NCBI GenBank assembly: GCA_045543095.1
Contig: JAZQMC010000008.1
Span: 62,001 to 126,000, forward strand
Direction: 5' to 3'
DNA from: Fimenecus sp045543095
GTDB lineage: Bacteria; Bacillota; Clostridia; Oscillospirales; Acutalibacteraceae
Length of the DNA: 64,000 nt
Part shown: positions 33,788 to 43,232 of the stretch, piece after piece
Layout of the letters: each line of letters starts with the position of its first letter
Position numbering within the stretch: the stretch's first letter is position 1
The notes under the pieces: generated by a model
Database searches by the model: none
What the model saw: only the letters and a program-made list of their open reading frames with translations
Told to the model about the DNA's origin: nothing
Program-made: the position numbers and the translations under genes

Positions 33788-34795
33788 TTAATTCATTACT
33801 TTTTTCAACAAAGCATTTGCCTCTTGAAGCTTTGTCTTTAATGTGGATTTAAGTTTAATTTGTACAATCAGATATTTGATGTCACTAATTTTAATTTTTT
33901 TATTTTTAATACGCACCAAAGCAACACGCTTTGAAATATTATCTTTAAAGGTTTTCTTGTCAACCAATCCAACCTTATTGTTTGCTTCAATAAGCTTTTT
34001 GCCCCAAGTTTCAACGTCATTGACCGGAGCCTTGTTTGAAATACCTTTCAGTGTAAGGTGTGCCTCGTACTCGGCATCAGTCGGTGTTAATCCAACTCGT
34101 GCAAGTCTGCGTTTCATTACCATTTCAGCTGTTGTTACCTGCTCTGACTTGAACTGTGAAGTAATCTGCTTATCGTGAATACGATAAAAGAGAAGCACTT
34201 CACCCATTACGGCCAATTTACCGAATTCACTGCAACGCTCCCACATATCGTAGTCTTGTCCCTTTTTAACATTACCGTCATACGTAAGACCGTTTTTATC
34301 AAGGAAAGACTTTTTAATCATAACTGACGGGTGACAAAGACCGCTTGTAAAGAAAAGTTCGGCACGGATTTCATCGTTTCGAGTTTCAATGCAGGGGCTC
34401 ATAAAAATGCTTTGTGAGCCGAAAGAAACTACACCTGTACCAATAATGTCAACATCTGTATTTGCTTCAAAAAATGCAAGTTGACGCTCAAATCTTGTGG
34501 GAACAGAAAAATCATCGGAATCCATTCTGGCAATAAAGTCGCCCTTTGCAACGGCAAGACCTTTATTAAGAGATTTTGTAAGCCCCATCTGCTCTTCATT
34601 GTGTATAAGTATTATACGTTCATCTTTTTTTGAAGCATTTTCAAGTTTTTCAACAATTTCATCCTTGGAGCCGTCATTTAAAATGATAAACTCAAAATTC
34701 TTGTGTGTCTGATTAAGAATACTATCTATTGCAACATCGAGGTATTCCGGCACCTCATTGTAGACACTCATAATAACTGAAATCAATTTGTCCAT
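33788..34795 (-). CDS. Glycosyltransferase family 2 (operon 1)
   Basis: 335 residues. The N-terminal GT-A domain starts KLISVIMSVYNEVPEYLDVAIDS, with the UDP-binding FIILNDGSKDE (about 34-44) and the metal-binding ARMDSDDFS (about 89-97, a DxD variant). The C-terminal about 100 residues are Lys-rich and may bind the membrane. It adds one sugar to the lipid-linked repeat unit; donor and linkage are unknown. AAAGGA lies upstream of the ATG. The next GT2 gene ends 6 bp upstream. Confidence 0.88.
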   Translation of the reverse strand: MDKLISVIMSVYNEVPEYLDVAIDSILNQTHKNFEFIILNDGSKDEIVEKLENASKKDERIILIHNEEQMGLTKSLNKGLAVAKGDFIARMDSDDFSVPTRFERQLAFFEANTDVDIIGTGVVSFGSQSIFMSPCIETRNDEIRAELFFTSGLCHPSVMIKKSFLDKNGLTYDGNVKKGQDYDMWERCSEFGKLAVMGEVLLFYRIHDKQITSQFKSEQVTTAEMVMKRRLARVGLTPTDAEYEAHLTLKGISNKAPVNDVETWGKKLIEANNKVGLVDKKTFKDNISKRVALVRIKNKKIKISDIKYLIVQIKLKSTLKTKLQEANALLKKVMN

Positions 34796-34801
34796 ACTTT
34801 T

Positions 34802-35788
34802 TTATCCTTTCAATTTAAGTACTGCAGGCATTAAGATTCTGTAAAGAGATGGAAAATATGAAACAAACAGACCGATTGCACGGTTTCTCTTTGACAAATA
34901 CTTATTTGCTTTAAGCTCTTTTTTTGACTTTTTAAGTTCTTTTGCCGCTGTGTTATATACAGTTAAAGCAACATCATTTTTCCCTTTTACCATATTCAAA
35001 ACGGCTGCATTACAAAGCACAATATTACAATACAAATACTGATAATTAACTTCTTCTGACAATGACTTGAATTCTTCTTTTCCGTCCATTGTTTCTTTTA
35101 CGTACTTAACGTGGTTAAGCCAATGCAAATTTCGCAAGCTCATACTTGAGGTTGTATTACTACCCTCACGCTTTACATAATGATACAGAGGTTTATCAGT
35201 TACCGCAATTTTATCTTGTCGTATAAAAACCTCAAAGTTAAACAAATAATCTTCATTAGTTTCATTCAACGGGAATTTGCAATCTTCAAATACTGATTTA
35301 TGATATAAAGATGTACATGCACTATGATTACTGCCCAAAAAGAAATAATGAAGAAACTCCGTATTCGTCAACACCTTATCTCCCTGAACTTCATCAGGAC
35401 GAATAACTTTTTTGTTATTCTCAATTGCTATACCACAAAGGGCAACTTTGACATCATTATTCTTTACCATTGCATAAAGTATTGACAGCATATCACTTTC
35501 AATCACATCGTCACTGTCTATGAAAGAAATATATTCACCTTTTGCCTCAGAAACACCACGATTTCTTGCTCCTGCTGAGCCACAATTCTGTTGATGAATT
35601 ACGCGGACATTGTCATATTTCTTTGCTGTTTCATCGCACAAATCTGAAGAATAACTATCAGTCGAACCATCATCTACAAGTAAAATTTCAAGATTTTTAT
35701 AATTCTGATTTAAAATACTTTCAACGCAATCTTTCAAATATTCTCCTGTATTATATACGGGAACAACTACAGAAATTAAATCATTCAC
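34802..35788 (-). CDS. Glycosyltransferase family 2 (operon 1)
   Basis: 328 residues. The start is GTG at 35788, with GAGGTG 7 nt upstream. GT-A domain: DLISVVVPVYNTGEYLKDCV, then LLVDDGSTDSYSSDLCDE (about 36-53) and the DxD-type FIDSDDV (about 90-96). The C-terminal helices end in a hydrophobic segment (LFVSYFPSLYRILMPAVLKL) that may anchor it at the membrane. It is one of three GT2 enzymes in this operon, which sets a minimum of several sugars per repeat unit. Confidence 0.88.
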   Translation of the reverse strand: MNDLISVVVPVYNTGEYLKDCVESILNQNYKNLEILLVDDGSTDSYSSDLCDETAKKYDNVRVIHQQNCGSAGARNRGVSEAKGEYISFIDSDDVIESDMLSILYAMVKNNDVKVALCGIAIENNKKVIRPDEVQGDKVLTNTEFLHYFFLGSNHSACTSLYHKSVFEDCKFPLNETNEDYLFNFEVFIRQDKIAVTDKPLYHYVKREGSNTTSSMSLRNLHWLNHVKYVKETMDGKEEFKSLSEEVNYQYLYCNIVLCNAAVLNMVKGKNDVALTVYNTAAKELKKSKKELKANKYLSKRNRAIGLFVSYFPSLYRILMPAVLKLKG

Positions 35789-35799
35789 TATAACTCACC

Positions 35800-36915
35800 T
35801 CAAATATGACTAAAAATAAAGTTATATGGTAATAAACCAGAATCAACAGGCAAAAGCACAATCATGTGTAAGAAATACATACCATAAATCATTAGTCTTG
35901 CAATAGGTTGTGAATTTTTTTTGAAAACGCTCAAAAATTCAGGCACTAAAATTGGAAGAGCTACATTAAAATATGTCGCAAATCGAGCCATAACTGTAAG
36001 TCTACCGCCACAAACAAGAAAGATAAGATTCATAATGCACATATTCACAAAGAAATCTATGTGTTCATTATGCTTTTTCAGTTGTGGATAATAAAAGAAT
36101 GACAACACCACAGGCAAAGCAGCAACCACAACTCTGATAAAGTTTATACCTGCTCTAAGCTCAGTAAAATCTGAATAGTCATCCGCCAATTTTGACTGAC
36201 CGATATTGTCAAGGAAATCAATAATAGTTGTCCATAATCCCGGTAAGAATATGATAAGAATAATAATTAACAGACACATAAAAAGAAAAGGCTTTTTCCA
36301 TGGCTTTAATCTGCATATTAATATAAATGGAATAACAAGTAACGCGGTTGAGTGGAATGTATATGCAATTGCCACAAGTGCTGCAAACTTCCACCAATTT
36401 TTACGTTCGTATAGCAATGGTATACCTACAAACAAGATACTCACCGCAACCGCCTGTCGCATTCCGTTATATGGCCATGTATAAAGGCACATCATAATAT
36501 ACAGAGCACAAGTCATAGTAAAACTACTGCTGTATTTTCTGTATGTAAAAATAATTGGCAGATAAATAATTACTCCCAATATTAAACTGTAAAGAAAATA
36601 GTCTGTAAATACATACTGTCCTATAAACGCAGTTAAAACATAAAAGCCCCAGTCACGAGCGCCGATTAAATCCTGAATATTCATTCCCAGCAATTTATGG
36701 AATCTTGAAAAATAGTTAGGGAAATCTGTCCCAACATTCCATCTTGCTGCAAAAAAGAAAATCAATATTGCACAAATAATAAGAGTAATTAAGATTGACG
36801 GTATTTTTCTTCTTTCTATATGATGACCCAGACGAACATCTTTTTCAATGGCAGAATTTTGTCCTATAGTGCTGATAAGCATTACGGATAATAAAATCGT
36901 AATATATACTGCCAT
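35800..36915 (-). CDS. EpsG-family (Wzy-like) polysaccharide polymerase (operon 1)
   Basis: 371 residues from ATG 36915, which has GAGGAGGGG 4-5 nt upstream; a longer TTG reading overlaps that binding site. About ten transmembrane helices are present. EpsG-type signatures are the RWNVGTDFPNYFSRFHKL periplasmic block (about 58-75) and the SLILGVIIYLPI and GMRQAVAVSILFVGIPLLYERK region (about 150-171). EpsG/Wzy proteins polymerise flipped repeat units on the outer face of the membrane. It lies between two GT2 genes and works with the Wzx-type flippase further along. Confidence 0.83.
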   Translation of the reverse strand: MAVYITILLSVMLISTIGQNSAIEKDVRLGHHIERRKIPSILITLIICAILIFFFAARWNVGTDFPNYFSRFHKLLGMNIQDLIGARDWGFYVLTAFIGQYVFTDYFLYSLILGVIIYLPIIFTYRKYSSSFTMTCALYIMMCLYTWPYNGMRQAVAVSILFVGIPLLYERKNWWKFAALVAIAYTFHSTALLVIPFILICRLKPWKKPFLFMCLLIIILIIFLPGLWTTIIDFLDNIGQSKLADDYSDFTELRAGINFIRVVVAALPVVLSFFYYPQLKKHNEHIDFFVNMCIMNLIFLVCGGRLTVMARFATYFNVALPILVPEFLSVFKKNSQPIARLMIYGMYFLHMIVLLPVDSGLLPYNFIFSHI

Positions 36916-36951
36916 AAAACCCCTCCTCGTCAAATATATTCTTTAACACAT

Positions 36952-37758
36952 TCATTTCATAGCTTGCTTAATCTTTAAAAGCAACTTTCCGGGTATAAGC
37001 CCCACAATTAATGGTTTTAACACGAAAACATAAGCATAAATAGGCATTTTGAGTCTTCTGAAACCTTTGAATTTTACAACTGCCTCTTTAATACGATTTA
37101 TATACTTGCGTCGTGCAATACTTGCATTATCCTGACGCACATAATAAAGACCTTCATCTATGTTATTGATTTTTGCACCATTTGCACACATTCTCATATA
37201 AAGGTCTGTATCTTCACATCTTGTTGTTTCCCACGCTATGCGGTAACCACCAACAGCCATAAGACTTGATTTTTTCATTATGGTTGAAGCATGTGCCACA
37301 ACGCTACCGTGAATGAAATCCATTCTTTGAGGATTTATTTTACGAGGTGAGATTTTGCCGTGTTCCCCGTTTTCATCAAAGGAAATCATTGCTGTTCCCA
37401 CAACATCAACTTCAGGATGTTCCATAACATAGTTATACAAGATTTCAAAGCGGTCCGGTCTTGAATAATCGTCTGCATCCATTCGAACAACATAATCTGC
37501 AGAAGCGGCATCAAGACAAGTGTTCAAAGCAACTCTCAATCCACCATTAGTTTCATTATGTACCAGGACAAATCTTTCGTCATTTCCATATTCAGAAGTG
37601 AGAAAATCCCATGTGTCATCAGGAGAGCCATCATCACAAATAACAAACTCCCACTCTTTAAAAGTTTGATTTTTAATTGAATCAATTGCATAACGGACCA
37701 TATCTTTATCTTTCGAAGTATAGATACCCATTATGACTGAAATTTTTGGTTTTATCAT
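36952..37758 (-). CDS. Glycosyltransferase family 2 (operon 1, first gene)
   Basis: 268 residues. GT-A fold: PKISVIMGIYTSKDKDMVRY, FVICDDGSPDDTW (about 37-49), DYVVRMDADDYSRPDRF (about 86-102, the DxD site) and a GxxRxxxEDxDLY motif (GGYRIAWETTRCEDTDLYMRM), which is common in the WaaB/SpsA-like group. It is the promoter-proximal gene of operon 1. TGGTGG lies before the ATG. Donor and acceptor are unknown. Confidence 0.88.
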   Translation of the reverse strand: MIKPKISVIMGIYTSKDKDMVRYAIDSIKNQTFKEWEFVICDDGSPDDTWDFLTSEYGNDERFVLVHNETNGGLRVALNTCLDAASADYVVRMDADDYSRPDRFEILYNYVMEHPEVDVVGTAMISFDENGEHGKISPRKINPQRMDFIHGSVVAHASTIMKKSSLMAVGGYRIAWETTRCEDTDLYMRMCANGAKINNIDEGLYYVRQDNASIARRKYINRIKEAVVKFKGFRRLKMPIYAYVFVLKPLIVGLIPGKLLLKIKQAMK

Positions 37759-37833
37759 ATAACCACCAACAATCTTTTTAAATTTTGTCTGAAGGCATAA
37801 AAATACATATTAAGATACATTTATAGATATTAA

Positions 37834-37863
37834 ATTATATCACAATATAATATGTATTTGCAA
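37834..37863 (-). promoter_or_regulatory. Promoter of polysaccharide operon 1
   Basis: Minus strand TTGCAA (37858-37863), 18-bp spacer, TATAAT (37834-37839), about 75 bp before the first glycosyltransferase gene. Confidence 0.6.
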
Positions 37864-37906
37864 GCGATTTGCAGATAATTATTGCGAAAATGGATTTTTT
37901 ATTTTA

Positions 37907-37935
37907 TTGACTTTAAAAATAGATTTGTATATAAT
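37907..37935 (+). promoter_or_regulatory. Promoter of the PF14907-type/S26 peptidase pair
   Basis: TTGACT (37907-37912), 17-bp spacer, TATAAT (37930-37935). It is divergent from the operon 1 promoter; the two -35 elements lie about 43 bp apart. Confidence 0.7.
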
Positions 37936-37967
37936 TAGATGAAGAATGAAGTAGAGGAGGAAATGCT

Positions 37968-39203
37968 ATGAAAATTGACCTTGAGAGCAGAGTTTTACTC
38001 TCGCTTATTGCCAAGACATCTTTCGGTAAGGATATACCCTTTTTGCAGGGTGACGAAAAGGCGGAAGACATTGACTGGGCAAAGGTTTATGACGAAAGCT
38101 TAAAACAGACTGTTGTGCTTTTTGCTTCGGGTGCTATTACTCCTTACACTGATTTAATACCCAAAGAGGTTTTCGGCAAGTGGCTTGCTTTCAGTGGCAA
38201 AACCTTTACTACCAATATGTTTGTGGTGAATTATCAAAATGAGCTTGTAAAATTTCTTGACGATAACGGATACAAATACATAATTTTAAAGGGACTTTCT
38301 TCTGCTTCATACTACGAAAATCCCGATATGAGAATGCTTGGTGACGTTGATTTTCTTATTGACGGCACTAAAACTGATGAAATAGCAACACGAATTCAGA
38401 ATGAATTGGGATATAACTTATATAACGATTTAGACCATATCTGCCACGTTACAATGACCCGTGGTCGTGCGGCTATTGAAATGCACTTTGAAATTCCCGG
38501 TATTCCACACGGTGACAATGGTAAGTATGTAAGAGAATACATAAAAAATATTCTTGAAGATACACAAAACACAAAGTTCCCCGAATGTGAATTCACAGCT
38601 CCTTCGCCTCTTTTTCACGGTGTTATTATTCTTTTGCACATGCTTCATCACATGTCAAGTGAGGGTTTAGGGCTTCGTCACCTTTGCGACTGGGGAGCTT
38701 TTGTAAATAAAACAGCCAGAATGGATTTCTGGGCAAATGAATTTGTGCCGTTCTTAAAGAAAATAAATCTGCTCACCTATGCAAGCGTTATGGCATCTGT
38801 TTGTCATAAATATATGGGAATTGATATGCCTCAAAGTCTGTCCATTGCAGATGATGAAATCTGCGGTGAAATTATGAGCGATATTCTTCAAAGTGGTAAT
38901 TTCGGCAACAAGGACGAGCAATATCACCAAAGCGGTTTGCTTGTTTCTGAAAACGGTAAGGACGGTATGAGCAAATCAACCTTTGGCGTGCTTTTAGGCA
39001 AGCTTGACTCCGCCGTTAAATTACATTGGCCGTGGCTTAAAAAGTGGAAGATTTTATTACCCTTTGCCTATATATTCTTCGCATTAAGATATTATCTGAA
39101 AGTTTTTAAGGGGGAACGACCATCACTCACTTCTCTTATGCCCGAAGCTAATCGACGTAAAGAATTATATAAAAAGTTAGAAATTTATGAGGACTCGGAA
39201 TGA
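37968..39203 (+). CDS. Nucleotidyltransferase-like protein (PF14907 type)
   Basis: 411 residues, no signal peptide. The central region resembles the uncharacterised nucleotidyltransferase family PF14907: GYKYIILKGLSSASYY (about 102-117) followed by RMLGDVDFLID (about 122-132, the candidate D-x-D metal site) and a helical domain with LLHMLHHMSSEGLGLRHLCDW. The family is often found in peptide-maturation and surface-polymer loci, but its reaction is unknown. AGGAGG lies 6 nt before the ATG. The stop overlaps the peptidase start by 4 nt (ATGA), so the two are coupled. Confidence 0.8.
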   Translation: MKIDLESRVLLSLIAKTSFGKDIPFLQGDEKAEDIDWAKVYDESLKQTVVLFASGAITPYTDLIPKEVFGKWLAFSGKTFTTNMFVVNYQNELVKFLDDNGYKYIILKGLSSASYYENPDMRMLGDVDFLIDGTKTDEIATRIQNELGYNLYNDLDHICHVTMTRGRAAIEMHFEIPGIPHGDNGKYVREYIKNILEDTQNTKFPECEFTAPSPLFHGVIILLHMLHHMSSEGLGLRHLCDWGAFVNKTARMDFWANEFVPFLKKINLLTYASVMASVCHKYMGIDMPQSLSIADDEICGEIMSDILQSGNFGNKDEQYHQSGLLVSENGKDGMSKSTFGVLLGKLDSAVKLHWPWLKKWKILLPFAYIFFALRYYLKVFKGERPSLTSLMPEANRRKELYKKLEIYEDSE

Positions 39204-39673
39204 ACGAAAATGTGAAAAAAGTTGCTCTTGAGGAGCTTTACCCCATTATAAAAGAACAACTTGAAAGCGGCGGAAATGTTAAAATTCCTATTACGGGAAC
39301 AAGTATGCTCCCCTTACTTGTTCAAGGCAGAGATTTTGTAGTATTGAAAACTTGTCATAAGGCAAAAATAAATGACATTATCTTTTATCGTCGCGATAAT
39401 GGTGCTTTTGTTTTACACAGAATTATCGGTGTTGACGGCAATGGTTACATACTCTGCGGTGATAACCAATGGGTTAAAGAATATGGAATTAGTGACCATA
39501 ATATCATTGGTGTTGTGACCGAAATTCACCGCAACGGCAAGGTAATCGGCGTTGACGATAAAAAATATGTTAAATATTACAAGCGTTGGCTTAAATTATT
39601 CCCAATAAGAAAAATGATTGTAAAATTACTCACAATTATTAGAGCTATAAAAAGAAAAATGAGCAGAAGATAG
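39200..39673 (+). CDS. S24/S26-family peptidase, SipW-like Ser-His type
   Basis: 157 residues. The S26 nucleophile motif GTSMLPLL contains Ser35. The second conserved box reads FVLHRIIGVDGNGYILCGDNQ (70-90), with His73 where bacterial type I signal peptidases have Lys. This Ser-His pattern is that of SipW/ER-type signal peptidases. There is no N-terminal membrane anchor; the C terminus is strongly basic and amphipathic. It is coupled to the nucleotidyltransferase-like gene and lies between two polysaccharide operons. Substrate unknown: no precursor peptide gene was recognised nearby. Confidence 0.8.
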   Translation: MNENVKKVALEELYPIIKEQLESGGNVKIPITGTSMLPLLVQGRDFVVLKTCHKAKINDIIFYRRDNGAFVLHRIIGVDGNGYILCGDNQWVKEYGISDHNIIGVVTEIHRNGKVIGVDDKKYVKYYKRWLKLFPIRKMIVKLLTIIRAIKRKMSRR

Positions 39674-39697
39674 TAAATCTTCTGCTCTTATTTTTTA
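39661..39697. terminator. Bidirectional terminator after the peptidase and operon 2
   Basis: 11-bp perfect stem (39661-39671 with 39677-39687) then TTATTTTTT on the plus strand. The reverse orientation is also followed by a T-rich stretch, serving the convergent operon 2. Confidence 0.85.
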
Positions 39698-40873
39698 GTA
39701 TTTACGCCAAACCATTTTATCAACTACGCCTGTATATGACTGAATGAGTTTAACGACCTTTGTTGAAACATTTTCATCAACATAATCGGGTACCGGAATA
39801 CCATTTTCGCCGTTAAGATTAAGTTGAACGGCTGTATCAATTGCCTGAAGAAGTGATTTTTCATCAATTCCTGCAAGAACAAAGCAAGCCTTATCAAGTG
39901 CTTCGGGACGTTCAGTTGATGTACGGATACAAACTGCCGGGAAAGGATTACCAACTGATGTAAAGAATGAACTTTCTTCGGGGAGTGTGCCACTGTCAGA
40001 CACAACTGCAAAAGCATTCATCTGTAAGCAGTTGTAATCGTGGAAACCAAGTGGCTCGTGCTGAATAACACGCTCATCAAGTTTAAAACCACTTTCTGCA
40101 AGTCTCTTTTTACTTCTTGGATGGCAGGAATAAAGAATCGGCATATCGTACTTTTCAGCGGTTTTGTTAATAGCATTGAAAAGTGATAAGAAATTCTTTT
40201 CTGTATCAATATTCTCTTCACGATGAGCTGAAAGAAGAATGTATTTACCCTTCTCAAGACCGAGTTTTGAGTGAATATCGCTGGCTTTAATTTGCGGGAG
40301 ATTGTTATGAAGAACTTCTGCCATTGGTGAGCCTGTTACATATACTCTTTCCTTTGGCAAACCACATTCGTGAAGATATTTTCTTGCGTGCTCTGAATAT
40401 GCAAGGTTAACATCGGAGATAATGTCAACAATTCTTCTGTTTGTTTCTTCGGGAAGGCACTCATCTTTACAACGGTTACCTGCTTCCATATGGAAAATCG
40501 GAATATGAAGTCTTTTTGCCGCGATTGCAGAAAGACAAGAGTTTGTGTCGCCAAGAATAAGCAACGCATCGGGTTTAATCTGGTTCATAAGTTTATATGA
40601 ACAGTTAATAATATTACCAACTGTTGCACCCAAATCATCACCTACTGCGTCCATATAAACCTCTGGGTCTTGAAGATTTAAGTCCTTGAAGAATACACCG
40701 TTGAGGTTATAGTCATAATTCTGACCTGTATGTGCTAAAATGCAGTCAAAATACTGACGGCTCTTATTGATTACGGCAGCAAGACGAATTATTTCGGGAC
40801 GAGTGCCCACGATAATCAAAAGCTTTAATTTACCGTTATCTTGAAATTTAATATCTGAATAATCTAATTTCAT
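39695..40873 (-). CDS. capG: UDP-N-acetyl sugar 2-epimerase, CapG/FnlC type
   Basis: 392 residues, WecB-like non-hydrolysing 2-epimerase fold. Motifs: VGTRPEIIRLAAVI (22-35), HTGQNYDYNL, LGDTNSCLSA, HMEAGNRCKDECLPEETNRR (about 149-168) and SDSGTLPEES. Position beside capF and capE homologues identifies it as the third enzyme of the UDP-L-FucNAc route: it converts UDP-N-acetyl-L-pneumosamine/talosamine to UDP-N-acetyl-L-fucosamine. A plain UDP-GlcNAc 2-epimerase is the alternative, but context argues against it. It is the last gene of operon 2, 87 bp after capF, and may have an additional promoter in that gap. Confidence 0.88.
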   Translation of the reverse strand: MKLDYSDIKFQDNGKLKLLIIVGTRPEIIRLAAVINKSRQYFDCILAHTGQNYDYNLNGVFFKDLNLQDPEVYMDAVGDDLGATVGNIINCSYKLMNQIKPDALLILGDTNSCLSAIAAKRLHIPIFHMEAGNRCKDECLPEETNRRIVDIISDVNLAYSEHARKYLHECGLPKERVYVTGSPMAEVLHNNLPQIKASDIHSKLGLEKGKYILLSAHREENIDTEKNFLSLFNAINKTAEKYDMPILYSCHPRSKKRLAESGFKLDERVIQHEPLGFHDYNCLQMNAFAVVSDSGTLPEESSFFTSVGNPFPAVCIRTSTERPEALDKACFVLAGIDEKSLLQAIDTAVQLNLNGENGIPVPDYVDENVSTKVVKLIQSYTGVVDKMVWRKY

Positions 40874-40960
40874 ATATTATCTCCTTTTTAATTAAAGAAA
40901 ATATTACTATATAATCATTAAGTTTGAGAAAAAATGTGCTATGGGCAATTTTAGCCAAAC

Positions 40961-42157
40961 TTAAACAATTTCAAAGAATGTGTCAGGTTTATTGGGATTG
41001 AAATTTTCATTAGCCCACATTACTGTAACAAGATTTTCGGTTTCACTCAAGTTAATTATGTTATGAGTATATCCCGGCAACATATGTATTGCCTGAATTT
41101 TATCCCCTGTTACCTCGTAATTAAGAACTTCATCACTGCCGATTTTTCTCATCTGAATAAGTCCGTGACCGCTTACAACAATGAAAAATTCCCATTTTGT
41201 ATTGTGCCAATGCTGACCTTTAGTGATTCCCGGTTTTGAGATATTCACGCTGAATTGACCACATTTTTCAGTTTTTAAAAGTTCTGTAAATGAACCTCTG
41301 TCATCACAATTCATCTTCAAATCGAAAATCGCTTTTTCTTTTGGAAGATATGAAAGATACGTTGAATAAAGCTTTTTAGCGAATGAGTTGTATGGAATTT
41401 CAGGCATTACAAGTGTTTGTGGCTGATTCTTAAATGACTCTAAAAGTTCAACTATCTCACCCAAAGTTACTTTATGGGTAATTGGTGCGGCACAATATCT
41501 GCCATTTTCACACAAAACAGTACTGATACCGTCAAATTCGCAATGATGTTCCTTGCCCTCAAGAGCCAAAAGCATTTCGTCAACCAAATCATCTATATAT
41601 AATAATTCAAGTTGAACTGATGGGTCGCTGACTGTAATCGGCAAATCGTTTGCAATATTATTGCAGAAAGTTGCAACAGCACTATTGTAATTAGGTCTGC
41701 ACCACTTACCAAAAAGATTAGGGAAACGATAAACCAATACCTTTGCACCTGTTTCTTCGGAGTAATTGAAGAACAAGTCTTCCCCTGCCTTCTTGCTTCT
41801 GCCGTATTCACTGTCATATCTGCCGATAAGTGTCGCCTGAATTGAAGATGACAACACAACAGGACAAGTATTATTATACTTTTCGAGAGTTTTAAGAAGT
41901 GTTGATGCAAAACCAAAATTCCCCTGCATAAACTCCTCAGTATTCTGCGGACGGTTTACACCTGCAAGATTAAATACAAAATCCGCATTTTTGCAAGCAT
42001 CTTCCAAAACTTCAGCAGAAGAATCAATATCATAGGAAAAGATTTCTTCAACACTGATTGAAGGGTGTGTTCTGTCTTTACCATCCTTGATATTGTTTAA
42101 TGCGGCAACAAGGTTTTTACCGACAAAACCGTTAGCACCTGTAACGAGAATTTTCAT
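40961..42157 (-). CDS. capF: Bifunctional SDR reductase-cupin, CapF/FnlB type
   Basis: 398 residues from ATG 42157, with GGGAG 8 nt upstream; a TTG five codons earlier lies in the binding site. The N-terminal SDR domain starts MKILVTGANGFVGKNL and has the YGRSKKAGED Tyr-Lys pair (about 126-135). The C-terminal cupin domain (about 275-398; QHWHNTKWEFFIVVSG, metal-binding His) is diagnostic of CapF, which epimerises at C3 and then reduces C4 of the CapE product. This gives UDP-N-acetyl-L-talosamine-type sugar. It is 2 nt after capE. Confidence 0.9.
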   Translation of the reverse strand: MKILVTGANGFVGKNLVAALNNIKDGKDRTHPSISVEEIFSYDIDSSAEVLEDACKNADFVFNLAGVNRPQNTEEFMQGNFGFASTLLKTLEKYNNTCPVVLSSSIQATLIGRYDSEYGRSKKAGEDLFFNYSEETGAKVLVYRFPNLFGKWCRPNYNSAVATFCNNIANDLPITVSDPSVQLELLYIDDLVDEMLLALEGKEHHCEFDGISTVLCENGRYCAAPITHKVTLGEIVELLESFKNQPQTLVMPEIPYNSFAKKLYSTYLSYLPKEKAIFDLKMNCDDRGSFTELLKTEKCGQFSVNISKPGITKGQHWHNTKWEFFIVVSGHGLIQMRKIGSDEVLNYEVTGDKIQAIHMLPGYTHNIINLSETENLVTVMWANENFNPNKPDTFFEIV

Positions 42158-42159
42158 AT

Positions 42160-43203
42160 TTATTTCTCCCAATTAGCAAGCTCGTCCTGAATATATTTGA
42201 GTGAAAGTAATTTTTCTTTCACTTCTTCAACTGTCATAAGTACAGTATTGTTTGAGTCAAACTCGTGAAGCGGATTGCGTTCAATATTACCGTCTGTAAA
42301 GTATTTATCGTAGTTAAGGTCACGTTTATCAGCAGGAACACGGTAAAAATCACCCAAGTCGATAGCATTTGAGCATTCCTCGTTTGTAAGAAGTGCTTCA
42401 AACATTTTTTCACCGTGACGAATGCCGATAACTCTCTTTTCAGCCTCGGGACAGAAAATTTCTCTTACTGCATCTGCAAGTACATCAATAGTACAAGCAG
42501 GAGCTTTCTGAACAAGAATGTCGCCACTTACGCCGTTTTCAAATGCATAGAGAACAAGGTCAACTGCTTCTTCAAGGCTCATTACAAATCTTGTCATTTC
42601 AGGTGCAGTTATCGTGATTGGTTTGCCCGCTTTAATCTGGTCAATCCAAAGCGGAATAACTGAACCACGTGAGCAAAGCACATTACCGTAACGAGTGCAA
42701 CAAATCTTTGTTCTTTCAGGAGAAACCGTTCTTGATTTTGCAACAACAACTTTTTCCATCATAGCTTTCGATGTACCCATTGCGTTTACCGGATATGCTG
42801 CCTTATCAGTTGAAAGGCAGATAACTGTTTTTACTCCTGCATCAATAGCGGCAGTGAGAACATTATCAGTACCTAAAACATTAGTTTTTACCGCTTCAAT
42901 CGGAAAAAATTCGCATGAGGGAACCTGCTTTAATGCTGCTGCGTGAAAGATATAATCAACACCATACATAGCATTTTTAACAGATGCCAAATCACGAACA
43001 TCACCAATATAGAACTTAATTTTATCAGCAACTTCAGGATGTGTTGCCTGAAATTCATGACGCATATCGTCCTGCTTTTTCTCGTCACGAGAGAAAACGC
43101 GGATTTCGCCAATGTCTGTTTCGATAAATCGTCTGAGCACAGTGTTGCCAAATGAACCTGTACCGCCTGTAATCATTAATGTTTTTCCTGTAAAAATACT
43201 CAT
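42160..43203 (-). CDS. capE: UDP-GlcNAc 4,6-dehydratase/5-epimerase, CapE/FnlA type
   Basis: 347 residues, extended SDR. MITGGTGSFGNTVLRRF (10-26) is the cofactor loop. SRDEKKQDDMRHEF and the SxDKAAYPVNAMGTSKAMME active site (about 128-147, with M replacing the usual catalytic Tyr) are typical of the inverting dehydratases CapE/FlaA1. It converts UDP-GlcNAc to a 4-keto-6-deoxy sugar and inverts C5, the first step to UDP-L-FucNAc. The three genes capE-capF-capG are in pathway order. Confidence 0.92.
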   Translation of the reverse strand: MSIFTGKTLMITGGTGSFGNTVLRRFIETDIGEIRVFSRDEKKQDDMRHEFQATHPEVADKIKFYIGDVRDLASVKNAMYGVDYIFHAAALKQVPSCEFFPIEAVKTNVLGTDNVLTAAIDAGVKTVICLSTDKAAYPVNAMGTSKAMMEKVVVAKSRTVSPERTKICCTRYGNVLCSRGSVIPLWIDQIKAGKPITITAPEMTRFVMSLEEAVDLVLYAFENGVSGDILVQKAPACTIDVLADAVREIFCPEAEKRVIGIRHGEKMFEALLTNEECSNAIDLGDFYRVPADKRDLNYDKYFTDGNIERNPLHEFDSNNTVLMTVEEVKEKLLSLKYIQDELANWEK

Positions 43204-43232
43204 ATTTATTCACTCCGTAGATTAAATAATCT

